Assembly (NCBI GenBank): GCA_009787685.1
Contig: WQSV01000019.1
Location: 1 to 14,255, forward strand
Direction: 5' to 3'
Source: Bacillota bacterium
GTDB taxonomy: Bacteria > Bacillota > Clostridia > Christensenellales > Pumilibacteraceae
DNA: 14,255 nucleotides
This document shows positions 1 to 7,102 of this stretch, in pieces. Position 1 is the first letter of the stretch. The number at the start of each line of letters is the position of its first letter. The translations under genes and the position numbers were made by a program. The notes beneath the pieces are model-generated. The model was not told the DNA's origin. It saw only the letters and a program-made list of their open reading frames with translations, and did no database searches.

Positions 1-2249
1 ACGAAAAGGGTGTTGTTAAAGTTAACTTGGAAAATATTTTTGTTCCTTTGCGTTTTGATGAGATGCATGAAAAAAGTCATTTTGAAGAAATGCACGGGAA
101 AGGAAATGAAGCCAAAAACCAAGATATTGGACAACTACTAGAAAAAAACAAAGTTGCAATTTTGTCAAGTCCGGGGGGAGGAAAGTCAACACTAATGAAA
201 CGTTTGGCAGTAGCCTATGCTTTTCCAGAGAGAAGAAAACAAATTGCTGACAAACTTCCAGACAGAGATTGGTTGCCGATTTTTATTAGATGCAGAGACC
301 TTGGTGAAATGGTTGGTTTGAGCATAACAGAAATTATTGCAAAAATTCCAGCAAGAGCAGAAATATTAGAACAAAAGGACGGTTTTTTTGCTTTGACTTC
401 TAGGGCGTTGCAAGACGGCAAGGCATTGCTATTGATTGATGGGTTGGACGAAATTGCTGATGACAACAAAAGAATGACTTTCACAAATCAGTTAATAACT
501 TTTATCGCAAAATATCCAAACATAAAATTAGTTGTCACGTCTAGGGTTGCTGGATTTAGAGTTGTTTCTAGTTCTCTAAGTGCCTATTGTAAACAGTTTT
601 CCATCTCAGATTTGAGTCCAACAGAAATCGGAGAACTTTGTTCGAAGTGGCATAGTGTCGTTGTTGACAACAAAGAAGAAACAAAAAAAGAATCGGAAAA
701 ACTGTGTGAGGACATTGTTAAAGATGGGAAAATTTACGCTTTGGCAAAAAATCCATTAATGTTGACGGTTTTGCTTTTTGTCAAAAAACAGTCGGGATAT
801 TTACCAACCCAAAAAAGCAGGCTCTATCAAGAAATGATAAAACTTTTGTTGATTTCATGGAATTGGAATATTGATGGGCTTCAAAGAATCGACATTGATG
901 AAGCAGAGTCCCAACTTGCCTTTGTTGCATATTGGATGACAAAAAATGAAAAACAAACGATAACAGCAAAAGAATTAAAGGAATGTTTGACGGAAGCAAG
1001 AAAGGACATGCCACATGTTCTTGCCTACACTAAAATTAGTCCGAAAGAATTTATTGACAGGGTTGAGCAAAGAAGTGGGCTTTTGATGATGTCGGGAAGA
1101 GAGCGTGACGAAAAAGATGGGTCAATCACTCCAATATATCAATTCATGCATCTTAGTTTTCAAGAATATCTAACAGCCAAAGCAATAGCTGAGGAATATT
1201 TGCCGAAATGCGATTCACATTTAAAGCCAGTCGAAATAGTTGAAAGAAATTATGAGGATAAAAATTGGGAAGAGGTGATTCCATTGCTAGCGGTTTTGTT
1301 AAAAGGAAAGGCTGAGGAAATAGTTGAATTTTTGATTAAGGCTGATGAACAGAGTGAGAAAAAAAATTTAATAGCAAAATTAGTAGGGAATTGTTTGGCG
1401 AATGAGATTCAAATCAGTCCAGAATTGCTTAAAAAATCCATAGGAATTTTTGTGAAAATGAAATTTGGTCAAGACATGGAAAACTTGACAGAAATCGTTT
1501 CAAAAAGCAAGTTTGGTGAAGAGTTTAGAGAAGTGGGTGAAAGATTATTTTTTGAAAATTATTCTAGCAAAGCTTTTTCTTCGCTTTCTTATGTTGTTGA
1601 AAAAACATTTGTGTTTAATTGTGAGGAGCAGAAAAAAGATTTAATTAAAGAAATAGTTTTAAATCTAAATAGTAGTGACAAAAGAAATCAAGTGAAAGCA
1701 ATTTTGGCATCAGTAAGCGTTGCTATTGGTAATTCATTTAAAAAAACAAAGAAGAAGTTTTTTGAAAAAGATGTTTTTAAGAAACTATTGGAATTTTTCA
1801 GTTTAAATGATCCATTGTATAATAGCGTTACTTGTTGGCTGTTGTATATGACAGAGTTAAATTTGTGTTTGCCTGAATCATATAGAAATGATTTTTTGAA
1901 AATATTAATTAAACGTTGGACTGAAGAAGAGGAAAATTCTTTCATTAGAGCGCATTTTCGTGTGGCTTTGAAAAATATATTGCTCCCTACAGTTTCACAA
2001 GACGTTATTTTTGATTTGGAAAAAGTTAAAAATAAGTGCATGGAAGTGATTAAGGATTCAATCAATTCATATGAACATGGGGTCGCCATTTTGTTGGGAA
2101 CTGTTTGCGGGCTTGAATTCAATAAAAAAGAAATCATTGAAATTTTTGCTATGTTAGAAAGCTTTGATGATAGTTATTATAACATAGGTCTTTTTGCGAA
2201 GCATTTGAATATTGACATGAACCTTGTCAAGGAAAAAAGACAAAATTGA
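1..2249 (+). CDS. NACHT-domain STAND NTPase, N-terminus outside the window
   Basis: Partial gene. The frame is open from position 3, so the TTG at 27 is probably internal; residues are numbered from that TTG. The stretch ENIFVPLRF is typical of the linker just before a NACHT domain. Walker A is SSPGGGKST (about 47-55), Walker B is LLLIDGLDE (134-142), and sensor-1 is VVTSR with Arg173. Next come a NPLMLTVLL helix (about 240-250) and the FMHLSFQEYLTA motif (about 373-384) that commonly closes this NTPase module. The remaining 350 residues look helical and lysine/glutamate-rich, with no repeat I can name, and would be the sensor part. NACHT NTPases are ATP-driven switches that oligomerise on sensing a ligand; many bacterial ones are anti-phage proteins with an N-terminal effector. 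That effector would lie upstream and cannot be seen. The fold is near certain; a defence role is inference. Confidence 0.9.
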   Translation, partial: EKGVVKVNLENIFVPLRFDEMHEKSHFEEMHGKGNEAKNQDIGQLLEKNKVAILSSPGGGKSTLMKRLAVAYAFPERRKQIADKLPDRDWLPIFIRCRDLGEMVGLSITEIIAKIPARAEILEQKDGFFALTSRALQDGKALLLIDGLDEIADDNKRMTFTNQLITFIAKYPNIKLVVTSRVAGFRVVSSSLSAYCKQFSISDLSPTEIGELCSKWHSVVVDNKEETKKESEKLCEDIVKDGKIYALAKNPLMLTVLLFVKKQSGYLPTQKSRLYQEMIKLLLISWNWNIDGLQRIDIDEAESQLAFVAYWMTKNEKQTITAKELKECLTEARKDMPHVLAYTKISPKEFIDRVEQRSGLLMMSGRERDEKDGSITPIYQFMHLSFQEYLTAKAIAEEYLPKCDSHLKPVEIVERNYEDKNWEEVIPLLAVLLKGKAEEIVEFLIKADEQSEKKNLIAKLVGNCLANEIQISPELLKKSIGIFVKMKFGQDMENLTEIVSKSKFGEEFREVGERLFFENYSSKAFSSLSYVVEKTFVFNCEEQKKDLIKEIVLNLNSSDKRNQVKAILASVSVAIGNSFKKTKKKFFEKDVFKKLLEFFSLNDPLYNSVTCWLLYMTELNLCLPESYRNDFLKILIKRWTEEEENSFIRAHFRVALKNILLPTVSQDVIFDLEKVKNKCMEVIKDSINSYEHGVAILLGTVCGLEFNKKEIIEIFAMLESFDDSYYNIGLFAKHLNIDMNLVKEKRQN

Positions 2250-2323
2250 GTGGGTTGATAATATTTGGTTTTAAGAATAAATGTTGCAAATTGCACAAAA
2301 TAAAATAATAAGGAGAAAAAATT

Positions 2324-3067
2324 ATGGGAAAGAAAGGTGATGGAGAGAATTTTGATTTTTTTGAGTCGGGTTTTATGGAATATGAGCGAGGAGCGCGTAT
2401 TGTTAATGAACTTGCGGAGACAAAAAAGAGACTTGAGGATGAAAAGATTAGGAACACTATTGTCATGTTTGGGTCGGCGAGGATTAAACATGACACGACC
2501 GATGAGAGAAACAAGGCATATTATGATGCGACATTTGAACTTGCAAACAGGCTTGCAAGTTGGTCAAAAGAGAAATTCAAGAATAGACCAGAGGAAGACA
2601 AGTATTACATTTGCTCTGGCGGTGGTGGTGGAATCATGGAAGCGGCGAACAGAGGTGCGTCCGCGGCTGGTGAGAAAAGCACAGGGTTCACTATCAAATT
2701 GCCGTTTGAAGAAAAGGCGAATGCGTTTATTCCGAAGGAGTTGGTCTATGACTTTCATTACTTTTTCATTCGCAAATTCTACTTTGCATATTTGGCGAAA
2801 GCATTTGTTATTTTCCCCGGGGGGTTTGGGACACTGGACGAGTTGTTTGAGATTTTGACATTATCGCAAACTCAAAAAATGCAAAAGACCCCGCCATTTG
2901 TTATTTTTGGCAAACAGTTTTTTGAAAAAATCATAAATTTTGATATGCTTTTGGAGCATGGTTTTATCAGCAAAGAAGACAAAGAGTTGTTTATTTTGAC
3001 AGATAGCGTTGATGAGGCATTTGAACATATCACGAAAAATATTGGCGCAAACAACTTTGTGGAATAG
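2324..3067 (+). CDS. LOG-family (TIGR00730-type) nucleoside 5'-monophosphate phosphoribohydrolase
   Basis: A 247-residue Rossmann-like protein of the LOG/SLOG superfamily, often mislabelled lysine decarboxylase. Members cleave the N-glycosidic bond of nucleoside 5'-monophosphates, releasing base and ribose 5-phosphate. Visible motifs are MFGSAR (48-53), the glycine-rich SGGGGGIMEAANRG (98-111), FIRK (148-151) and PGGFGTLDE (165-173). Arg150 and Glu173 match the catalytic Arg/Glu pair of plant LOG, so the enzyme looks active. The N-terminal 45 residues are a charged helical extension. The ATG at 2324 is set by an AAGGAG ribosome site (2310-2315) eight bases upstream. The gene lies 74 bases after the NACHT gene on the same strand. 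SLOG domains also serve as nucleotide sensors in bacterial conflict systems, but this single-domain protein could equally be housekeeping. The exact substrate is unknown. Confidence 0.88.
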   Translation: MGKKGDGENFDFFESGFMEYERGARIVNELAETKKRLEDEKIRNTIVMFGSARIKHDTTDERNKAYYDATFELANRLASWSKEKFKNRPEEDKYYICSGGGGGIMEAANRGASAAGEKSTGFTIKLPFEEKANAFIPKELVYDFHYFFIRKFYFAYLAKAFVIFPGGFGTLDELFEILTLSQTQKMQKTPPFVIFGKQFFEKIINFDMLLEHGFISKEDKELFILTDSVDEAFEHITKNIGANNFVE

Positions 3068-3272
3068 GTTTGGCAAAAAGAGTTTGTTGTTTTTGCTGAT
3101 GTTATTGTTGATTCGCAATCTGTCACGAGGACAGGGTTGTTGCAAAAAAACAGATGAGCAGAGAGAAATACTACACTTGACACAAAAAAAGGAGAGGGGA
3201 GTATTGTTCATAAGGCACACCTAAAATGAAGTTAGCATAAAGCAAATAATCTAGGGGTGCTTCTTGACACAG

Positions 3273-3299
3273 AGGGGGATGACTAATGGTCGTCTCCCT
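3273..3299 (+). terminator. Stem-loop, possible terminator or leader structure
   Basis: AGGGGGATGAC (3273-3283) pairs with GTCGTCTCCCT (3289-3299) around the loop TAATG: 11 pairs, two of them G-U. The next bases, ACAATTTTAATT, give only a weak T-tract. It could end transcription from the LOG gene or be a leader structure for the ECF operon. Confidence 0.4.
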
Positions 3300-3393
3300 A
3301 CAATTTTAATTGGCTTGTTAACATATGTTGAAAGAGCATGATTAATTATCCTTCGAAAGTCGGGGTTAAATGCTTTTGTTTTTTCGGTGAATG

Positions 3394-3402
3394 TGGTATA
3401 GT
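3394..3402 (+). promoter_or_regulatory. Extended -10 promoter candidate for ecfA1
   Basis: TGGTATAGT is an extended -10 element (TG, one base, TATAGT). The best -35 candidate, TTGTTT (3376-3381), is at a short 15-base spacing, but extended -10 promoters tolerate weak -35 boxes. The expected start of transcription is near 3409, leaving only about nine bases before the ATG at 3418 and no room for a Shine-Dalgarno site. Confidence 0.4.
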
Positions 3403-3417
3403 TAAAAATGTTGACGC

Positions 3418-4248
3418 ATGGTTGAGTTTAAGAATGTTTCTTATTACTATAATGCTGGGACGCCAGAACAGGTTCGGGCGACCAAAAAACTTTCCTTCAC
3501 GATTGGTGAGGGGGAGTTTGTTGCGTTGGTTGGGCATAATGGCTCGGGAAAGTCGACTGTTGCGAGATTGATGAATGGACTTCTTGTTCCTCAGAGGGGC
3601 GAGGTTCTGGTTAATGGTGTTTCGACAAGTGATAATAAAAAGATTTTTGATGTTCGAAAAACTGTCGGGGTTGTTTTTCAAAACCCCGACAACCAAATGA
3701 TTGCGTCGATTATTGAAGATGATATTGCGTTTGGACCAGAAAATTTGGGAGTGCCACCGAGTGAAATTCGAGAAAGAGTCGATTGGGCACTTGAAGCGGT
3801 TGGAATGAGTGAACACAAAAGAGGAACTCCGTTTCGATTGAGTGGTGGACAAAAGCAAAGAATTGCGATTGCTGGCATGCTTGCAATCAAACCCAAAGTT
3901 TTGGTGCTTGATGAGTCAACTGCTATGCTTGACCCTATTGGAAGAGAAGAAGTTTTAAAAACTGCGATGGAGCTACGAGAGAAAGAGGGGGTGAGCATTG
4001 TTCTCATCACCCATTTCATGGAAGAGGCAATCAAGGCGGACAAAATTATTGTTCTTAATGGTGGGGCAAAAGTCATGGAGGGCGGACGCGAAATATTGTC
4101 AATGAGCGAAGAGCTTGACGAAATTGGACTGGATGCTCCATTCGCTGCGAGAATCGCTCGACGATTGAGGGAGAAGGGAGTTAGGGATCTTGATGACGGA
4201 GTCTATGAGATTGAGGAGTTGGTTAAGAAATTAGTGAATATTGAATAA
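3418..4248 (+). CDS. ecfA1: ECF transporter ATPase EcfA1
   Basis: A 276-residue ABC ATPase, one of two that drive an energy-coupling-factor importer of vitamins or metal ions from the inner face of the membrane. It has Walker A GHNGSGKST (39-47), the Q-loop as FQNPDNQM (87-94), which is diagnostic for EcfA1, the signature LSGGQKQR (141-148), Walker B VLVLDE (161-166), the DESTAMLDP D-loop and the switch His199. The C-terminal 70 residues are the family's usual extra domain. An in-frame TGA six bases before the ATG at 3418 rules out an earlier start. No Shine-Dalgarno site precedes it. It is first in a same-strand set with ecfA2, ecfT and truA. The last codons and stop lie in the left arm of an intergenic inverted repeat. 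No substrate-binding S-component is visible, so the module may be shared among several S-components encoded elsewhere. Confidence 0.96.
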   Translation: MVEFKNVSYYYNAGTPEQVRATKKLSFTIGEGEFVALVGHNGSGKSTVARLMNGLLVPQRGEVLVNGVSTSDNKKIFDVRKTVGVVFQNPDNQMIASIIEDDIAFGPENLGVPPSEIRERVDWALEAVGMSEHKRGTPFRLSGGQKQRIAIAGMLAIKPKVLVLDESTAMLDPIGREEVLKTAMELREKEGVSIVLITHFMEEAIKADKIIVLNGGAKVMEGGREILSMSEELDEIGLDAPFAARIARRLREKGVRDLDDGVYEIEELVKKLVNIE

Positions 4249-4289
4249 TGTAAGGACGGAATTAATTTAACAACACATATTCAATATTC
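4236..4289 (+). repeat. Intergenic inverted repeat, copy A (ecfA1-ecfA2)
   Basis: GAATATTGAATA (4236-4247) is an exact reverse complement of TATTCAATATTC (4278-4289), giving a 12-base stem around an AT-rich core. The left arm overlaps the last codons of ecfA1 and supplies its stop. The right arm ends 12 bases before the ecfA2 ATG. The core from 4261, starting ATTAATTTAACAACACAT, recurs exactly in copy D. Confidence 0.8.
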
Positions 4290-4295
4290 TATAGC
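4267..4295 (+). promoter_or_regulatory. Promoter-like sequence within repeat copy A
   Basis: TTAACA (4267-4272) and TATAGC (4290-4295) are separated by 17 bases and match the -35 and -10 consensus at 5/6 and 4/6. The expected transcription start falls on or next to the A of the ecfA2 ATG (4302), which would make a leaderless mRNA. In AT-rich DNA such matches also arise by chance. Confidence 0.3.
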
Positions 4296-4301
4296 TAAAA
4301 A

Positions 4302-5147
4302 ATGTCTATTAAAATATGCAATTTAAATTATACCTATAATCCGAAGTCAATTTTTGAAAAAGTTGCACTCAAAGACATCAATCTTGAAATCGAGGAAGGT
4401 GATTTTTTTGGTATTATTGGGCACACAGGGAGTGGAAAATCGACTCTTGTTAATCATTTAAACGCTTTAACGCGCATTCAAAGTGGTGAAATTATTATTC
4501 GGGGCATTGACCTTGGACAAAAGAAGATTGATTTTCGAAAGCTTCGGAGTGAAGTTGGAATGGTGTTTCAATATCCGGAATATCAACTTTTTGACGAGAG
4601 TGTTGCGAAGGATGTTGGCTTTGGGCCGAGGAATTTGAAACTTGGGAAATACGAAATTGAGAAAAGAGTTTTTGAAGCAATCACACTTGTTGGGCTCAAT
4701 TATGACGACATTAAAGATCGCTCGCCATTTGAGATTTCTGGAGGACAAAAGAGGCGTGCGGCTATTGCAGGAGTTTTGGCAATGCGTCCTAAAATTTTGA
4801 TTCTTGATGAACCAACGGCTGGACTTGACCCGAGAGGAAAAAAAGAAATTCTTGATTTAATTCAAGACATAAAAGAAAAAATGTGTCCAACGATTGTGAT
4901 GATAAGTCACAATATGGATGAGGTTGCAAAGCACGCAAACAAGATTGCAGTCATGCACAAAGGCGAAGTTGTTTGCGTCAAACCGCCGAAAGAACTTTTT
5001 TCGGAAAGAGAAATTTTGAAACAATTCAACATCTCAATGCCCCAAGTGACACAACTCGCAAATGAACTTGCGGACAAGGGGTTTGATATTGATAGGGGAA
5101 TTGTTTGCGAAGAAGAGTTGATTGAGAAAATTTTATTGAATGTTTAA
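4302..5147 (+). CDS. ecfA2: ECF transporter ATPase EcfA2
   Basis: A 281-residue ABC ATPase that pairs with EcfA1 to form the nucleotide-binding heterodimer of the ECF importer. Visible are Walker A GHTGSGKST (40-48), FQYPEYQLF (89-97), the EcfA2 counterpart of the EcfA1 Q-loop motif, the signature ISGGQKRR (145-152), Walker B ILILDE (165-170), the D-loop PTAGLDP and His203. All catalytic elements are intact. The start follows a 53-base gap filled by repeat copy A, and no Shine-Dalgarno site precedes the ATG. The last codons and stop run into the left arm of repeat copy B. Order and neighbours match the usual Bacillota ecfA1-ecfA2-ecfT-truA set. Confidence 0.96.
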   Translation: MSIKICNLNYTYNPKSIFEKVALKDINLEIEEGDFFGIIGHTGSGKSTLVNHLNALTRIQSGEIIIRGIDLGQKKIDFRKLRSEVGMVFQYPEYQLFDESVAKDVGFGPRNLKLGKYEIEKRVFEAITLVGLNYDDIKDRSPFEISGGQKRRAAIAGVLAMRPKILILDEPTAGLDPRGKKEILDLIQDIKEKMCPTIVMISHNMDEVAKHANKIAVMHKGEVVCVKPPKELFSEREILKQFNISMPQVTQLANELADKGFDIDRGIVCEEELIEKILLNV

Positions 5148-5221
5148 TATGGAATAGGTAATGACATTTTTTAAAATGCAATCAAATTTTACCGTCCATA
5201 TTCAATATTCAATATTCAATA
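5135..5221 (+). repeat. Intergenic inverted repeat, copy B (ecfA2-ecfT), with a 7-base tandem repeat
   Basis: ATTGAATGTTTAATATGG (5135-5152) pairs with CCATATTCAATATTCAAT (5196-5213) at 16 of 18 positions. The right arm contains three perfect tandem units of ATATTCA (5198-5218). It ends four bases before the ecfT ATG and occupies the normal Shine-Dalgarno position. The left arm includes the final codons and stop of ecfA2. Confidence 0.8.
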
Positions 5222-5224
5222 GAA

Positions 5225-6088
5225 ATGAAAGCCGTATCTTTTGGACAATACTATCCATCAAATTCAGTAATTCATCGCTTGGACGCGAGAATGAAATTAG
5301 TATTAGTGATAGCCTATATCACTATGATTTTTTTCGTGCAATCCTATGTTGTGTTTCTGGCGATGATCGTTTTTGCTTTTGCTTTGATTTTCATATCACG
5401 TGTTCCAGTTTTGAAAGTTCTTCGTTCCGTTCGCATGATAATGTTCTTGATGCTTTTCATGTTCATCATAACAACATTGTTTCGAGCAGGAAACCCATAT
5501 GAATATGCACTTTTTGATATTCGTTTTCCAAGAATCTATCTTTCGGGAATTATTCATGCTTCTCACATGGGACTTAGAATTTTCTGCCTTGTTCTTGGAA
5601 CTTCGCTTTTGACTCTCACAACAACTCCAGTTGAACTGACTGATGGAATTGAAAAATTGTTTAGCCCTTTGAAATTAATCAAATTCCCCGTTCATGAAAT
5701 GGCACTCATCATGTCGATTGCACTCCGTTTGATTCCGACGCTAATGGAGGAGACGGGAAAGATAATCAACGCACAACGAGCGAGAGGTGCGGAGTTCGAC
5801 TCGAGAAATATTTTCAAAAAAGCGAAAGCGATGTTGCCAGTTCTTATTCCGCTTTTTGTTTCATCTTTTAGGCGAGCAGAAGACCTTGCAAACGCAATGG
5901 ATTCAAGATGTTATAAAGGCTCTAAGGGAAGAACGAGACTAAAACAAATGAAATTTCGTTGGAAAGATTTGTTTGCGCTTTTGGTTGTCGCGGTAGTGTT
6001 TTTTGCGGTTTTGGTTTTTCGCTACAATTTTTTTGACGTTGAATTTATTTCATACATTGGTGCGCTTTGGTGGGGAGGCCCACCGTAA
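5225..6088 (+). CDS. ecfT: ECF transporter transmembrane subunit EcfT
   Basis: A 287-residue membrane protein that carries the coupling helices linking the EcfA1/EcfA2 dimer to a substrate-binding S-component. GQYYPSNSVIHRLDARMKL (7-25) is the typical EcfT opening. Hydrophobic segments lie near 25-40, 42-58, 70-86, 105-132 and 250-267. The first coupling motif is Ala-Arg-Gly in NAQRARGAEF (186-188). The second, in NAMDSRCYKG, reads Ser-Arg-Cys (227-229), a tolerated variant of the ARG motif. The protein ends in a short WWGGPP tail. The ATG at 5225 has no Shine-Dalgarno site and sits just after the tandem ATATTCA units of repeat copy B. truA follows after 18 bases, so the two are probably co-transcribed. 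Confidence 0.93.
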   Translation: MKAVSFGQYYPSNSVIHRLDARMKLVLVIAYITMIFFVQSYVVFLAMIVFAFALIFISRVPVLKVLRSVRMIMFLMLFMFIITTLFRAGNPYEYALFDIRFPRIYLSGIIHASHMGLRIFCLVLGTSLLTLTTTPVELTDGIEKLFSPLKLIKFPVHEMALIMSIALRLIPTLMEETGKIINAQRARGAEFDSRNIFKKAKAMLPVLIPLFVSSFRRAEDLANAMDSRCYKGSKGRTRLKQMKFRWKDLFALLVVAVVFFAVLVFRYNFFDVEFISYIGALWWGGPP

Positions 6089-6106
6089 TTTAAAACACAA
6101 CGCATA

Positions 6107-6868
6107 ATGCAGAGAGTGAAAATGACAATTTCATATGATGGTGCATCTTTTTGTGGTTTTCAACGGCAAGGAGAGAGTGAGAAGTTGCCGAGCGTTCAAG
6201 AGAGTGTTGAGGGCGCGCTTTTTACGTTGACTGGTGAAAAAATTTCAGTTTTAGGTTCTGGAAGGACTGATGCGGGGGTTCATGCTTTGGGGCAAGTTTG
6301 TCACTTCGATTTGACAGAAAACCCAAACATAAAAGAAAAGAACATAATCCGAGCGCTTAACACTTTTTTGCCAGATTCGGTCAAGGTGAGCGATGTTGAA
6401 TTCGTTTCAAGCGATTTTCATGCAATTAGAAGTGCAAAGAAAAAGTCATATTTTTATGACCTTTATATTTCAAACACTCCGATTCCTCCGCTTGATTCGC
6501 ATGCGCTGAATATCAATGAAAAAGTTGATATTGAGAAGATGAAAGAGTGTGCGAAGTTGTTCATCGGCTCTCATGATTTCACCGCGTTTCGAGCAAAACA
6601 TTCTTCTGCAAAAACAACAACAAGACAAGTGTTTAATTGTCGGTTTGAGAGTATCAGCTTTTATAACACACCAGCTCTCCGTTTCCATATTTCAGCGGAC
6701 GGTTTTCTCTACAAAATGGTTCGAATAATCATCGGGACTCTCATCAGAGTTGGGGAAGGAAATTTGAAGATTGAAGAAGTAAATAGATTGTTAAATGACA
6801 GCAAAGAATGGCTTGCAAAAGTTCCCGCTCCACCGAATGGATTGTTTTTGGAGAAGGTGGAGTATTAG
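6107..6868 (+). CDS. truA: tRNA pseudouridine(38-40) synthase TruA
   Basis: A 253-residue enzyme that converts uridines 38-40 of the tRNA anticodon arm to pseudouridine. The nucleophile is Asp55 in GSGRTDAGVHALGQ (51-63). Other family signatures are the opening RVKMTISYDGASFCGFQRQ, the LNTFLPDSVKV strand, FTAFRAK, and DGFLYKMVRIIIGTLIRVGEG near the end. Length and order are normal. The ATG at 6107 fits the family N-terminus; the next ATG (6122) would cut into the first strand. No Shine-Dalgarno site is present. The gap from ecfT holds TAATTTAAAACACAACGCAT, which resembles the core of the intergenic repeats. The usual Bacillota neighbours after truA, rplM and rpsI, are absent here. Confidence 0.96.
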   Translation: MQRVKMTISYDGASFCGFQRQGESEKLPSVQESVEGALFTLTGEKISVLGSGRTDAGVHALGQVCHFDLTENPNIKEKNIIRALNTFLPDSVKVSDVEFVSSDFHAIRSAKKKSYFYDLYISNTPIPPLDSHALNINEKVDIEKMKECAKLFIGSHDFTAFRAKHSSAKTTTRQVFNCRFESISFYNTPALRFHISADGFLYKMVRIIIGTLIRVGEGNLKIEEVNRLLNDSKEWLAKVPAPPNGLFLEKVEY

Positions 6869-7065
6869 AAGAATAATGTGAGGATGATTTTTTTCGGGCT
6901 TGCGTTATTTGTTGTTTTCCACCGCATTTTTTGTGGGCTCGACAAAATGCAGGATAATTTACGCGAGATTACTTCATTTCACAATATTTAGTTGCAATAT
7001 CAACATTGATGAATATTGAAGTGTGAATTCTGCATTATGAATTGGAATTAACACATCTTTTCCGC
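6869..7065 (+). other. Gap after truA with degraded intergenic-repeat pieces
   Basis: No gene seen. GAATAATGTGAGGATGA (6871-6887) matches the left-arm edge of copies A and C. A second, degraded element spans 7011-7057, with GAATATTGAAGTGTGA at its left and GGAATTAACACATC at its right. Between them GCATTTTTTGT (6924-6934) can pair with ACAAAATGC (6942-6950) around a short loop, with two bulged T; this could be a weak terminator for truA. Confidence 0.5.
7011..7057 (+). repeat. Degraded intergenic repeat, copy E (before trhA)
   Basis: GAATATTGAAGTGTGA (7011-7026) resembles the left arm of copy C (7890-7906) with one base missing. GGAATTAACACATC (7044-7057) resembles the core of copy A with an internal deletion. 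No right arm with CATATTCAAT is left. Confidence 0.45.
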
Positions 7066-7094
7066 TTGCAAATATTTTCTAATTGGGATATAAT
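7066..7094 (+). promoter_or_regulatory. Promoter of the hemolysin-III gene
   Basis: TTGCAA (7066-7071) and a perfect TATAAT (7089-7094) are 17 bases apart. Transcription should start near 7101, two bases before the GTG at 7103, so the message is probably leaderless. Confidence 0.65.
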
Positions 7095-7102
7095 AATTTT
7101 AA

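Larger units (their letters stand above)
3068..3417 (+). other. Gene-free stretch before the ECF operon, with hairpin and promoter-like sites
   Basis: I find no convincing gene in these 350 bases. A short frame ending near 3224 has a basic-then-hydrophobic run (GKKSLLFLLMLLLI) followed by a Cys pair, but it has no start codon or ribosome site of its own. TTGACACA occurs twice (from 3177 and from 3264), each followed by a G-rich run, which hints at an old local duplication. CTAGGGGTGCTT begins at 3251, and a hairpin follows at 3273-3299. Two small palindromes follow: CAATTTTAATTG (3301-3312) and AACATATGTT (3320-3329). The stretch could be the leader of the ECF operon or decayed DNA. Confidence 0.5.

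Noticed and set aside
215..1014. Minus-strand open frames under the NACHT gene
   Set aside because: They are shadows of a well-supported plus-strand gene, with no motifs or ribosome sites.
3069..3224. Small membrane or lipoprotein peptide with GKKSLLFLLMLLLI and a Cys pair
   Set aside because: No start codon or ribosome site at the right place, and no proper lipobox (GQGC). It is read only as the tail of a frame overlapping the LOG gene.
3251..3300. Thiamine pyrophosphate riboswitch, suggested by CTAGGGGTGCTT and a later TAATG loop
   Set aside because: The conserved CTGAGA segment and the closing GCGTAGGGA are absent; the 3' part instead reads TCCCTAC. It could be at most a decayed relative, so it is listed only as a hairpin.
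5161..5502. Open frame of 113 residues overlapping the start of ecfT
   Set aside because: It is a shadow frame over ecfT with Ser/Phe/His-rich composition and no recognisable motif; ecfT itself is clear.
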